DNA of 64,000 bases from Streptomyces seoulensis (GTDB lineage Bacteria > Actinomycetota > Actinomycetes > Streptomycetales > Streptomycetaceae). Shown in pieces: positions 27,252 through 34,791 of the stretch. The stretch's first letter is position 1. Each line of letters starts with the position of its first letter. The position numbers and the translations under genes are program-made. The stretch lies in NCBI GenBank assembly GCA_013364255.1, contig CP054936.1, positions 1,736,001 to 1,800,000 on the forward strand, in the 5' to 3' direction. Below the pieces are notes generated by a model that saw only the letters and a list, made by a program, of their open reading frames with translations, made no database searches and was not told the DNA's origin.

Positions 27252-28465
27252 CCACCGCCGCACCGGTACGCCGCGTGGTGATCGTGGGCGCCTCGGCGGC
27301 CGGCCTCACGGCCGCCGAGGCCCTGCGCCGGGAAGGGTTCGAGGGCGCCGTGACCCTCGTGGGCGAGGAGCACCACCTGCCGTACGACCGGCCGCCGCTG
27401 TCCAAGCAGATCCTCACCGGCGCCTGGCCCGTGGAGCGGGCGGCACTGCGCCGACCGTCCGACCTGGACGCGCTCGGGCTCGATCTGCGGCTGGGCAGCC
27501 GGGCGGTGCGCCTGTCCCCGGCCTCCCGCACGGTCACGCTCGCCGACGGTGCCGAACTCGGCTACGACGCGCTGATCGTGGCGACCGGAGTACGGCCGCG
27601 GCGGCTGGCCGGGCACACCGCCCCGGGCGTGCACGTGCTGCGCACACTCGAAGACGCGCGACGGATGCGCGAGCGCCTCGGCGCGGGCCGCCGGCTGGTG
27701 GTGATCGGCGCCGGTTTCCTCGGCTCGGAGGTCGCCGCCGCCGCACGCTCCCTCGGCGCCTCGGTGACCGTCGTGGAGACCGCTCCCCTCCCGCTCGCGC
27801 GGGTCGTCGGAGATCGGGTCGGCGCCCACCTCGCGCAGCTCCACCGCGACCACGGGGTGGACCTGCGCACCGGCGTCCGGGTCGGCGAGATCGTCGCGCA
27901 CGGCGGACAGGTCGGCGGGGTGACCCTGACCGACGGGACCGTGCTGCCGGCCGACGACGTCCTCGTCGCCATCGGTTCCGAGCCCAACACCGACTGGCTC
28001 GGCGGCAGCGGCCTGGACCTGGCCGACGGAGTGGTGTGCGACCAGCACCTCACCGCCGGCCCCGGGGTGTACGCGGCCGGTGACGTCGCGCGCTGGCACC
28101 ATCCGCTGTTCGGCGCCACCCTGCGCGTCGAGCACCGCACCAACGCCGCGGAACAGGGCATCGCCGCGGCCCGCGCCCTGCTCGCCCCCGAGCGGGCCAG
28201 GCCCTTCGCCCCCGTCCCGTACTTCTGGTCCGACCAGCACGGCGTCAGGATCCAGGCGTTCGGTCACCTCCGGGACCACGACGAGGCGCAGGTGGTGGAA
28301 GGCGCCCCCGCCGAGGGCCGCTTCCTCGTCGCCTATCGCACAGGACGCCGGCTCACCGGCGCCCTCGCCGTCGCCATGCCGCCCAAGGCCCTGCACCCGT
28401 GGAGGGCCGCCATCGCCGCCGAGACGGACTGGCGGACCCTCCCCACAGCGCCGCTTCCGGCCTGA
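27248..28465 (+). CDS. FAD-dependent ferredoxin reductase
   Basis: 405 residues. FAD-binding loop VVIVGASAAGLTAAEALR at the start, NAD(P)-binding loop VVIGAGFLGSEVAAAARSLG near 160, and the second FAD motif GVYAAGDVARW. The layout is that of putidaredoxin/rhodocoxin reductase-type enzymes. The GTG start overlaps the ferredoxin stop (GTGA), so the two are translationally coupled. It accepts electrons from NAD(P)H and passes them to the ferredoxin for the P450. Confidence 0.95.
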   Translation: MTTAAPVRRVVIVGASAAGLTAAEALRREGFEGAVTLVGEEHHLPYDRPPLSKQILTGAWPVERAALRRPSDLDALGLDLRLGSRAVRLSPASRTVTLADGAELGYDALIVATGVRPRRLAGHTAPGVHVLRTLEDARRMRERLGAGRRLVVIGAGFLGSEVAAAARSLGASVTVVETAPLPLARVVGDRVGAHLAQLHRDHGVDLRTGVRVGEIVAHGGQVGGVTLTDGTVLPADDVLVAIGSEPNTDWLGGSGLDLADGVVCDQHLTAGPGVYAAGDVARWHHPLFGATLRVEHRTNAAEQGIAAARALLAPERARPFAPVPYFWSDQHGVRIQAFGHLRDHDEAQVVEGAPAEGRFLVAYRTGRRLTGALAVAMPPKALHPWRAAIAAETDWRTLPTAPLPA

Positions 28466-28497
28466 CCCGGCCGCTGCGGCGCGTCCCCCGCCCTCTG

Positions 28498-28689
28498 TCA
28501 TCGACTGTCGGCGGGCGCCCGGCAGACGACGTCCTTCTCCGGCAGCCTGCCCGTGGTCAGGCAGACCGTGGCGGGCTCGTCCGCGCAGGATCCGGCGCCG
28601 TGGACGCCGTGCCCCTCTCCGCCGAGCACGGTGACCATCCGCGAGCCGTGCAGGGACCGGTGCATCACCCGCCACCGATTGACGCTACG
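28498..28689 (-). pseudogene. Fragment of a TAP-like (tripeptidyl aminopeptidase) alpha/beta hydrolase, C-terminus only
   Basis: A minus-strand frame with no usable full-length start encodes a peptide containing LHGSRMVTVLGGEGHGVHG and CADEPATVCLTTGRLPEKD. This pattern is the C-terminal TAP-like domain of secreted Streptomyces alpha/beta hydrolases, where His of GHG is the catalytic histidine. A stop at 28690-28692 cuts off everything upstream, so the nucleophile and core are gone. It is a decayed gene end inside the 616-base gap after the P450 cassette. Recognition is by pattern memory, not a search. Confidence 0.65.
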
Positions 28690-28918
28690 TCACGACCGGC
28701 CATCGCCGGACCGGATCGGCGGCCGCCGTGTCGAGGCCGGCCGTCACGGGCGTGGACGCCATGACGCGCGGCGTGCGGACCTGCGCGCCCCGCCCCTCCC
28801 CGGCGGCGGCCGCGACCAGCGCGAAGGCCGGCCGGCATCGCCTGCCAAGTGACGCCGCCCGCGACCGGACAGCGCACCGCGTCAACCATCTGCCCTTCCC
28901 AGGCCCCCGGTGTGCTGG

Positions 28919-29092
28919 TCACGATGACGTGCGGACACCCGCCGCGCGTTCCCCCCGCTCGCCCCGTACCTCTGCCAGCTGCTCGGCCAGTTGCCCCACA
29001 AGGGCTGCGACCAGCGGTTTCACCCACGACGGTAAGGTGACATGGGCCCACCGGTCCGGCACCACGTACCAGGAGCGCCAATTGTCCAGGCT
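28919..29092 (-). pseudogene. Possible gene remnant, Trp-rich C-terminal fragment
   Basis: A minus-strand frame open from 29092 to a TGA at 28919 has strong third-position GC and encodes NWRSWYVVPDRWAHVTLPSW and VKPLVAALVGQLAEQLAEVR. It has no start codon and a stop just upstream. Composition suggests a real protein tail, but the family is not recognised. It overlaps the start of the kinase gene on the other strand. Low certainty. The remaining gap 28690-28918 shows no gene. Confidence 0.35.
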
Positions 29093-29588
29093 CTACGTCG
29101 TCACCGGCGCTCCCGGAGCCGGCAAGTCCACCCTCCTGCCACACCTGGCGGCATACCCGTTCGCCACGGTCGACTTCGACGAACTGCCGGAACAGGACGG
29201 CAGCTTGCTCGGCATCGACATCACCTCGCCTTCAGCGGATTCCGTGTGGCCCGCTTACAACAGGCTCTGGGTGCGGATCACGGCCATGATGCTCCGGGCC
29301 GGCGCAGACGTAGTGGTGCTGTGCCCCCTGACACCGGCCGAATGGGCAAGCGCTGCCGCAGGAGTCCCGGACCCGCCGCACGTCCTCTGGGCACGCCTCG
29401 ACTGCGCCGACGCGGACAGACGCACTCGCCTGGCCGCCCGTGGATGGAACGCCGACGAGATCGGGCAAGCACTCGAGGACGCGGAAGAACTACGGCACGC
29501 GGTGGACCGGGAGTTCACCACGACCGACCGCAGCCCGGCCGAGACTGCCGCGGCCCTGAGCCTGTGGATCACCAGCGAAAGGGAATGA
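29082..29588 (+). CDS. P-loop nucleotide/nucleoside kinase-like ATPase
   Basis: 168 residues starting at a TTG with AGGAG six bases before it. Walker A is GAPGAGKST (residues 9-17). A lid-like region DRRTRLAARGWNADEIGQAL follows near 110-130, and a small-kinase Walker B-like stretch DVVVLCPLTP precedes it. The fold resembles small AAA/adenylate-kinase-like enzymes that phosphorylate nucleosides, shikimate or antibiotics. The frame continues upstream without a better start, but that part has non-coding composition. Substrate unknown. Confidence 0.75.
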   Translation: MSRLYVVTGAPGAGKSTLLPHLAAYPFATVDFDELPEQDGSLLGIDITSPSADSVWPAYNRLWVRITAMMLRAGADVVVLCPLTPAEWASAAAGVPDPPHVLWARLDCADADRRTRLAARGWNADEIGQALEDAEELRHAVDREFTTTDRSPAETAAALSLWITSERE

Positions 29589-29907
29589 CCTCGGCCGGCG
29601 CAGCCCGCCGTGAACAAGCCGAGGGTAGCCGCTCAGTCGCCGACACCGACCCGCACCGACCGGCGCCCTGCCGTCACCTTCGCCGAGCCACGGCGCCGGC
29701 CGAGCCCGGGGCTTCACATTGCCCAGACATTGCGGACGGCGGCGGTTCGTGACCTGGCCATGACTTGCGCATGACATGTTCAGGGAAGTCCTTGCTCCGC
29801 TACTCCGTGTTGGCACATCGTCGCTCTGCGGCGCCGATCCCGTGCCGCGTCCGGCTGAGACGCGTCCGTCGTCCAGGACGCGTACCGATCGAGAAGGACT
29901 TCCTCCG
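29589..29907. other. Leader of the S8 protease gene, no gene seen
   Basis: 319 bases between the kinase and the S8 protease. The motif ACATTGC occurs twice (around 29716 and 29730), and the sequence is less GC-rich near 29755-29800, probably the promoter zone of the protease. No convincing -35/-10 pair or RNA element was identified. Confidence 0.45.
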
Positions 29908-31119
29908 ATGGCAGCAGTACGCACCATGAAGCGCCGGATCGCCGCGGCGGTCGCCACCACGGCCGCCGTGTCGGCCGTTCTCGCCGGCGTCACGGCGCAA
30001 CCGGCCGAGGCCGCGCCGACATCAGGCACGGTGCTCAACGCCGACAGCCCCCAGGCGGTGCCCGGCAGCTACATCGTCACCCTGAAGCGCGGCGTCGGGT
30101 TCAAGGCGAACGCGCGGCAGGGCAAGGACCTGATCTCCGCGTACGGCGGCTCCGTGCGGCGGACGTTCACCTCCGCCCTGAACGGCTACTCCGCGACGCT
30201 CACCAGCACGGAGGCCAGACGTCTGGCGGCCGACCCCGAGATCGCCTCGGTCGAGCAGGACCAGGTGGTGCACGCGCTCGGGACGCAGACCGACGCGCCG
30301 TGGGGTCTGGACCGGATCGACCAGCCCCACCTCCCGCTGAGCGGCACGTACACCTACCCGGACAGCGGCGGCGGCAACTCGACCGTGTACGTGCTGGACA
30401 CCGGTGTACGCATCACCCACCGGGAGTTCGGCGGCCGGGCGTCGTACGGCTACGACTTCGTCGACAACGACGCCACCGCGCAGGACGGCTACGGCCACGG
30501 CACGTTCGTCGCCACGAACGTCGCCGGAAGCACCTACGGCGTGGCCAAGCAGGCGAAGATCGTCGCGGTCCGCGTGCTGGGCAACGACGGCTCCGGCACC
30601 ACCGCGGGCGTCATCGCGGGCGTGGACTGGATCACCTCCCACCACGTCGCCGACTCCGTCGCCAACGTGTCCCTCGGCGGGGGCGCCAGCACCTCGCTGG
30701 ACAACGCGGTGAACAACTCGATCGCCTCCGGAGTCACCTACTCCATAGCGGCGGGCAACTCCGGTGCCAACGCGGCCAACTACTCACCGGCTCGTGTCGC
30801 CAACGCCCTCACGGTCGGCGCGACCACCAACTCCGACGCGCGGGCCAGTTACTCCAACTACGGCTCCGTCGTGGACCTTTTCGCCCCCGGCAGCAACATC
30901 ACCGCCGGCTGGAACACCTCGGACACCGCCACCTACACCGGAAGCGGCACGTCCTTCGCCGCCCCGCATGTCTCCGGTGCGGCGGCGCTCTACCTGACCG
31001 CCCACCCCGGCGCCTCCCCGGCGACCGTGGCTGCGGCTCTGGTGAACGGCGCCACCGGCAACGTCCTCACGGGCATCGGCGCCGGCTCACCCAACAAGCT
31101 GCTCAAGCTCGTTCCGTAG
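29908..31119 (+). CDS. Secreted S8 family (subtilisin/proteinase K-like) serine protease
   Basis: 403 residues: signal peptide (1-36, ending QPAEAA), an I9 inhibitor propeptide (about 45-125, with YIVTLK and a final ASVEQDQVVHA) and the catalytic domain. Triad: Asp164 in YVLDTGVRI, His197 in GYGHGTFVATNVAG and Ser349 in SGTSFAAPHVSGAAAL; the oxyanion Asn284 is in AAGNSG. GHGTF replaces the usual GHGTH. The ATG at 29908 has GAAGGA eight bases upstream. Exported and self-processed, it should act in extracellular protein degradation. Confidence 0.95.
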   Translation: MAAVRTMKRRIAAAVATTAAVSAVLAGVTAQPAEAAPTSGTVLNADSPQAVPGSYIVTLKRGVGFKANARQGKDLISAYGGSVRRTFTSALNGYSATLTSTEARRLAADPEIASVEQDQVVHALGTQTDAPWGLDRIDQPHLPLSGTYTYPDSGGGNSTVYVLDTGVRITHREFGGRASYGYDFVDNDATAQDGYGHGTFVATNVAGSTYGVAKQAKIVAVRVLGNDGSGTTAGVIAGVDWITSHHVADSVANVSLGGGASTSLDNAVNNSIASGVTYSIAAGNSGANAANYSPARVANALTVGATTNSDARASYSNYGSVVDLFAPGSNITAGWNTSDTATYTGSGTSFAAPHVSGAAALYLTAHPGASPATVAAALVNGATGNVLTGIGAGSPNKLLKLVP

Positions 31120-31163
31120 CCCAACAGCCGCACCGCTCAGCACCCCACAGGAATCACCCAACA

Positions 31164-31204
31164 GGCAGGCCCCGCCGCTCACCCACCGGAGCGCGGGGCC
31201 TGCC
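31164..31204 (+). terminator. Hairpin terminator after S8 protease
   Basis: GGCAGGCCCCGC at 31164 pairs with GCGGGGCCTGCC ending at 31204, with one extra base and a GCTC/GAGC extension near the loop. It begins 45 bases after the protease stop. Confidence 0.8.
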
Positions 31205-31387
31205 CCGTCCGGCGCGAGCTCCGAAGGGACGCCCCGGCGCTGGGAGTCGGAGCGCGCCCTGCTGAAGAGCGACAAGAACCCGCGTGTGATGCGGTACAGC
31301 GCCCTGACCCACTCCTTCCGAGCCGTCGACGACTCCCAGGGCCTGGATTACTTCGGGTACGTCTGGACGACGGAGCCCGCCCGGTAG
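31205..31387 (+). pseudogene. Remnant of an unidentified gene, C-terminal part
   Basis: A plus-strand frame directly after the terminator ends in TAG at 31385-31387 and encodes WESERALLKSDKNPRVMRYS and ALTHSFRAVDDSQGLDYFGY then VWTTEPAR. It has codon bias like real genes but no start codon with a binding site; the hairpin sits where the upstream part should be. No family is recognised. It may be the 3' end of a deleted gene. Together with the following leader it fills the 487-base gap between the two protease genes. Confidence 0.4.
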
Positions 31388-31560
31388 CCGTCACGCACGG
31401 GCGGACCGCGGGTCGCTCACACCCTTCGTCCCGGATGGCCGGTCCCTGAACGCGATCGCCTCCGGATACTGCCGGCAGCGGGGGCTGGCCCCACCTTCGA
31501 TCGACCGGACAGCCGGATGGCCGGGAGAAGGCCATGTCGGCGACCGTGGGTCGGTCCCGA

Positions 31561-31592
31561 GCAAGTCGCCCACAGAGCAAGTCGCCTACAGA
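31561..31592 (+). repeat. Tandem 16-base duplication in the S41 peptidase leader
   Basis: GCAAGTCGCCCACAGA (31561-31576) is followed directly by GCAAGTCGCCTACAGA (31577-31592), one mismatch. It ends immediately before the GAAGG ribosome binding site of the S41 peptidase. It could be a slippage duplication or paired regulator/RNA sites. Confidence 0.7.
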
Positions 31593-31606
31593 GAAGGCAG
31601 GAGATC

Positions 31607-33007
31607 GTGCGCATCGTCACGGCCACCGCCGCCGTCCTGGCCCTCGCCGGCCACGCCGCCCCGGCCGCCACCGCCCCTCAGCCGACCACCGACGGAATCT
31701 GGCGCATGGACGGCTACGGCACGGTCCTGTCCATCCGGAACGGAACCTTGCAGGAGTATCAGACCACCGCCGTCAGCTGTCTCAAGGGCGATGCCGCGCA
31801 GCGGACGGGCCCCAGCACCTACACCACGCCCGACGGCACTGTCCTCACCGTGCGCATCCAGGGAGGCCGCGACCGCGGCTCGATGCGGGCGGACGGCTCC
31901 GTCGGCCACCGGAACCTGCGCCGGATCCCGAAGCTGCCCGACGCCTGCACGAGTCCGGCCCCCAAGGGCCCGCTCGCTGCCTTCGACGTCTTCTGGCAGT
32001 CCTTCGAGGAGAACTACCCCTTCTTCGCCGCCAAGGGCATCGACTGGCACGCCGTACGCGAGCAGTACCGCCCCCGGGTGAACGCCGGGACGACGAGGGA
32101 CGAGCTCTACGCCGTCTTCAGCGAGATGGTCGAGCCGCTCCACGATGCCCACGTCGCCGTCCAGGACGGCGATCGCGTCTTCGCACGGGTCCGCCCGGGC
32201 ACCGTCGTGCCCACCGAGGAACTGGACACCAAGGTCAAGAAGTTCATCGTGGCGCGCGACCTCAAGAACGCCCAAAACCTCCAGGACTTCGCCAACGGGC
32301 GCATCACCTACGCCGACCTCCCCGGCGGGCATGGCTATCTGCGGATCTCCGGTTTCGGCGGATACGCGGGCGACGGCGCCCCCTACGCAGCCCAGCTGGC
32401 CGAGCTGGACAGGGCGCTGGACACGGTCCTCAGCCAGGAGCGCACCCAGCGCCTGAAGGGTCTGATCATCGACCTGCGGATCAATGGCGGCGGTTCCGAC
32501 GCCCTGGGAATCCACATCGCCGAGCGCCTCACCGACACCTCCTACCTCGCCTACTCCAAGCGGGCGCGCAACGACCCCACCGACCCCACCCGGCACACCC
32601 GCCCCCAGCCCGCGTATGTCACGCCGTCCCCAGGGCCCCGTTACACCGGCCCGATCGCCGTGCTGACCGGCGGCTCCACCGTCAGCGCGGGGGAGACCTT
32701 CGCCCAGGCCCTCATGGACCGGCCCGGCAAGACGGTCCGGATCGGGCAGCCCACCCAGGGTGTCTTCTCGGACGTCATGTCGCGCAAGCTCCCGGGCGGC
32801 ATGACGGCCTGGCTTCCGAACGAGGAGTTCCTGACCCGGTCGGGCAGGACCTTCGACGGCACGGGCATTCCGCCGCACCTCACAGCGCCGGTCTTCACGA
32901 AGGAGGAGTTCGCCAAGAAGAGGGACTCGGCCTTCGACAGCGCACTGAACGTCCTGCCGCAAAGCCCTGCTAGGAAGTGGCCCGAAACGGGTATCGCACG
33001 TCGGTGA
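31607..33007 (+). CDS. Secreted S41 family (C-terminal processing/tricorn-like) peptidase
   Basis: 466 residues with a signal peptide (VRIVTATAAVLALAGHAAPA). The N-terminal part DVFWQSFEENYPFFAAKGID is the helical lead-in seen in tricorn-core-like S41 peptidases. The catalytic Ser360 is in VLTGGSTVSAGETFAQAL, and the preceding strand GLIIDLRINGGGSDALG is the family signature. No PDZ domain is evident. The GTG start at 31607 is preceded by GAAGG and AGGAG. Its 3' end overlaps the convergent SDR gene by 38 bases. Confidence 0.9.
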   Translation: MRIVTATAAVLALAGHAAPAATAPQPTTDGIWRMDGYGTVLSIRNGTLQEYQTTAVSCLKGDAAQRTGPSTYTTPDGTVLTVRIQGGRDRGSMRADGSVGHRNLRRIPKLPDACTSPAPKGPLAAFDVFWQSFEENYPFFAAKGIDWHAVREQYRPRVNAGTTRDELYAVFSEMVEPLHDAHVAVQDGDRVFARVRPGTVVPTEELDTKVKKFIVARDLKNAQNLQDFANGRITYADLPGGHGYLRISGFGGYAGDGAPYAAQLAELDRALDTVLSQERTQRLKGLIIDLRINGGGSDALGIHIAERLTDTSYLAYSKRARNDPTDPTRHTRPQPAYVTPSPGPRYTGPIAVLTGGSTVSAGETFAQALMDRPGKTVRIGQPTQGVFSDVMSRKLPGGMTAWLPNEEFLTRSGRTFDGTGIPPHLTAPVFTKEEFAKKRDSAFDSALNVLPQSPARKWPETGIARR

Positions 33008-33905
33008 GTTGTTCCGACAGCTCCCATAGACGGCGGCCCGTCTGCGGGTCGGCCGCCGTGGTGGACAACCGTACGTGTGTCGGACCGCCTCGCAGCTCGG
33101 CGAAGCCGTCCGGCCCGATGAAGTCACCGCCTTTCACCTCAGGGGCGGTGGCCGCGTACAGCTGGGGCAGCGCGCCTTGTTCCGGGCGCTGGGAAAGCGG
33201 GATGAGGATACGTCCGAACAGCACCTTCACGATGCCGACCGGCGCGCTCGTCTGCAGGTTGGTGGAGGTGTAACCGGGGTGGGCGAGCACGCTCCGCACC
33301 GAGCTGCCGGCCGCGGTCAGCCTTCGGTGGAGTTCCCATCCGAAGACGGCGTTGGCCAACTTCGACTGGTTGTAGAACCGCATGGGAGAGTACGTGCGCT
33401 CGCCCGAGAGGTCATCGAAGTAGAGGTGACCTTGCCGGTGGTTGGCCGAACTCACCGTGACCACGCGGGGGTCGATGCCGTCGGCGAGCAGGTCGAGCAG
33501 GAGACCGGTGAGCGCGAAGTGGCCGAGATGGTTGCCGGCGAACTGCGACTCGTGACCCTGAGCGCTCAGTGAACGGGGTGGCGCCATCACGCCGGCGTTG
33601 TTCACGAGTACGTCGAGTCGCGGGTGATCGGCGCGCAGCTGTTCGGCGAATGCTCGGACCGATCCGAGGTCAGCCAGGTCGAGACGGCGCACTTCCAGAG
33701 CGGCGTCGGGCTGCTCAGCGGTGATCTCTGCGGCGGCCGTGTGCCCTTTCCCCTCGTCGCGTACGGCGAGGATCACGTGTGCGCCCTTGCGGGCGAGTGC
33801 CCGGGTGGTTGCCAGGCCGAGACCGCTGTTGGCCCCGGTGACGACGAACACCCGCTTGGCCTGATCGGGGATCTGATCGGCGGTCCAGCGCAGACTCTTC
33901 GACAT
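32970..33905 (-). CDS. Short-chain dehydrogenase/reductase
   Basis: 311 residues, classical SDR. Cofactor loop TGANSGLG (23-30), NNAG (102-105), Ser152/153, and the catalytic Tyr178-x3-Lys182 in YNQSK. It resembles WW-domain oxidoreductase/retinol dehydrogenase-like SDRs of actinobacteria. The ATG at 33905 is preferred over an in-frame start at 33968. A TTGACA (33941-33936) with CAATGT (33918-33913) 17 bases further places transcription start at or next to the ATG. It is divergent from a TetR regulator, and the repeats between them overlap this -35 box, so repression by that regulator is likely. Confidence 0.93.
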   Translation of the reverse strand: MSKSLRWTADQIPDQAKRVFVVTGANSGLGLATTRALARKGAHVILAVRDEGKGHTAAAEITAEQPDAALEVRRLDLADLGSVRAFAEQLRADHPRLDVLVNNAGVMAPPRSLSAQGHESQFAGNHLGHFALTGLLLDLLADGIDPRVVTVSSANHRQGHLYFDDLSGERTYSPMRFYNQSKLANAVFGWELHRRLTAAGSSVRSVLAHPGYTSTNLQTSAPVGIVKVLFGRILIPLSQRPEQGALPQLYAATAPEVKGGDFIGPDGFAELRGGPTHVRLSTTAADPQTGRRLWELSEQLTDVRYPFRATS

Positions 33906-33925
33906 GTGGCACACATTGCCGTGTA

Positions 33926-33967
33926 TGTCACTTGGTGTCAAGATGTCACTGGGTGTCATGTGTGACA
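33926..33967. promoter_or_regulatory. Operator region with 15-base direct repeats and a TGTCA-N4-TGACA palindrome
   Basis: TGTCACTTGGTGTCA (33926-33940) and TGTCACTGGGTGTCA (33944-33958) differ at one base. The second runs into TGTCATGTGTGACA (33954-33967), an inverted repeat. The block lies between the divergent SDR and TetR genes and overlaps the SDR -35 box. TAGAAT at 33974-33979, six bases before the TetR GTG, is a likely -10 of the regulator. Confidence 0.7.
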
Positions 33968-33985
33968 TGGAGCTAGAATGCCGAG

Positions 33986-34594
33986 GTGAGTTCCCGCCCT
34001 GAAACCACCCTGGCCCAGCGCAAACGCCAGCTCGTCTCCAACGAGCTCAGTGAGGCGGCGCTCCAGCTGATGGCCTCGAAGGGATTCGACGCGGTCACCG
34101 TCGACGAGATCGCGGCCACCGCCGGCGTGTCCAAGCGAACCTTCTTCCGGTACTTCGCCTCCAAGGAGGACGTCGTCGTCCAATTCCTGGCCGACATGGG
34201 CACCGGCATGCGCGCGGCGCTGGCGTCACGACCCACCACGGAGCGGCCGTCCCTGGCTCTGCGGCACACCGTCTGGGTCTCCATGACCGCCTGCGCCGGC
34301 CATTCCGACAGGGCGCTGGGTGTGGTGCAGCTGATCCTGCGGACCCCCGCCCTGCGTGCACGGTTCCTCGAGCACCAGGATCGGTGGCGCGACGACCTGG
34401 CAACGGAGTTGGCGCAGCGCCTGGGGCTCCGCCCCGACACCGATCCGTACCCACAGGTGGCCGCGGGGATGGCGCTCACCGCCTTCGACGCTGTTCTGCA
34501 ACAGTGGAGCGGCAGCGACGGTGTCCAGGACCCCGCCGAACTGACCGACCGGGTCTTCGCCATCATCGCCCCGGCGTTGGACTCGGTGAAGTGA
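33986..34594 (+). CDS. TetR-family transcriptional regulator
   Basis: 202 residues. The N-terminal HTH reads VDEIAATAGVSKRTFFRYFA followed by SKEDVVVQFL, the TetR signature. The C-terminal helical ligand domain belongs to the TetR_C_17/MftR-like group by appearance. The GTG start at 33986 lies six bases after a TAGAAT -10 box, so the transcript may be leaderless. It is divergent from the SDR gene and probably represses it and itself through the repeats in between. Ligand unknown. Confidence 0.93.
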   Translation: MSSRPETTLAQRKRQLVSNELSEAALQLMASKGFDAVTVDEIAATAGVSKRTFFRYFASKEDVVVQFLADMGTGMRAALASRPTTERPSLALRHTVWVSMTACAGHSDRALGVVQLILRTPALRARFLEHQDRWRDDLATELAQRLGLRPDTDPYPQVAAGMALTAFDAVLQQWSGSDGVQDPAELTDRVFAIIAPALDSVK

Positions 34595-34791
34595 GCGGCT
34601 TCGCGGCCGGCGAAAGATCTTGATGCCGGCGCCGAGGTGAACGCCCCCCAGGTGAACGACCAGCGCGTCGACGCGGCCACAGGCGAGCTCAAGCGGTGCT
34701 CCTCCGCACCCCTGCCGCCGTGTGCCACGAATCCTCAAAGATCAGCGAGGTATGGCATCGGCACCACCTGCACGGTCGGTCCAGGCCGCCC

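Noticed and set aside
34600..34740. Minus-strand peptide RVDALVVHLGGVHLGAGIKI resembling a UlaG-like metallo-hydrolase fragment
   Set aside because: Only about 25 residues fit and no metal-binding motif is present; too short to call even as a pseudogene.
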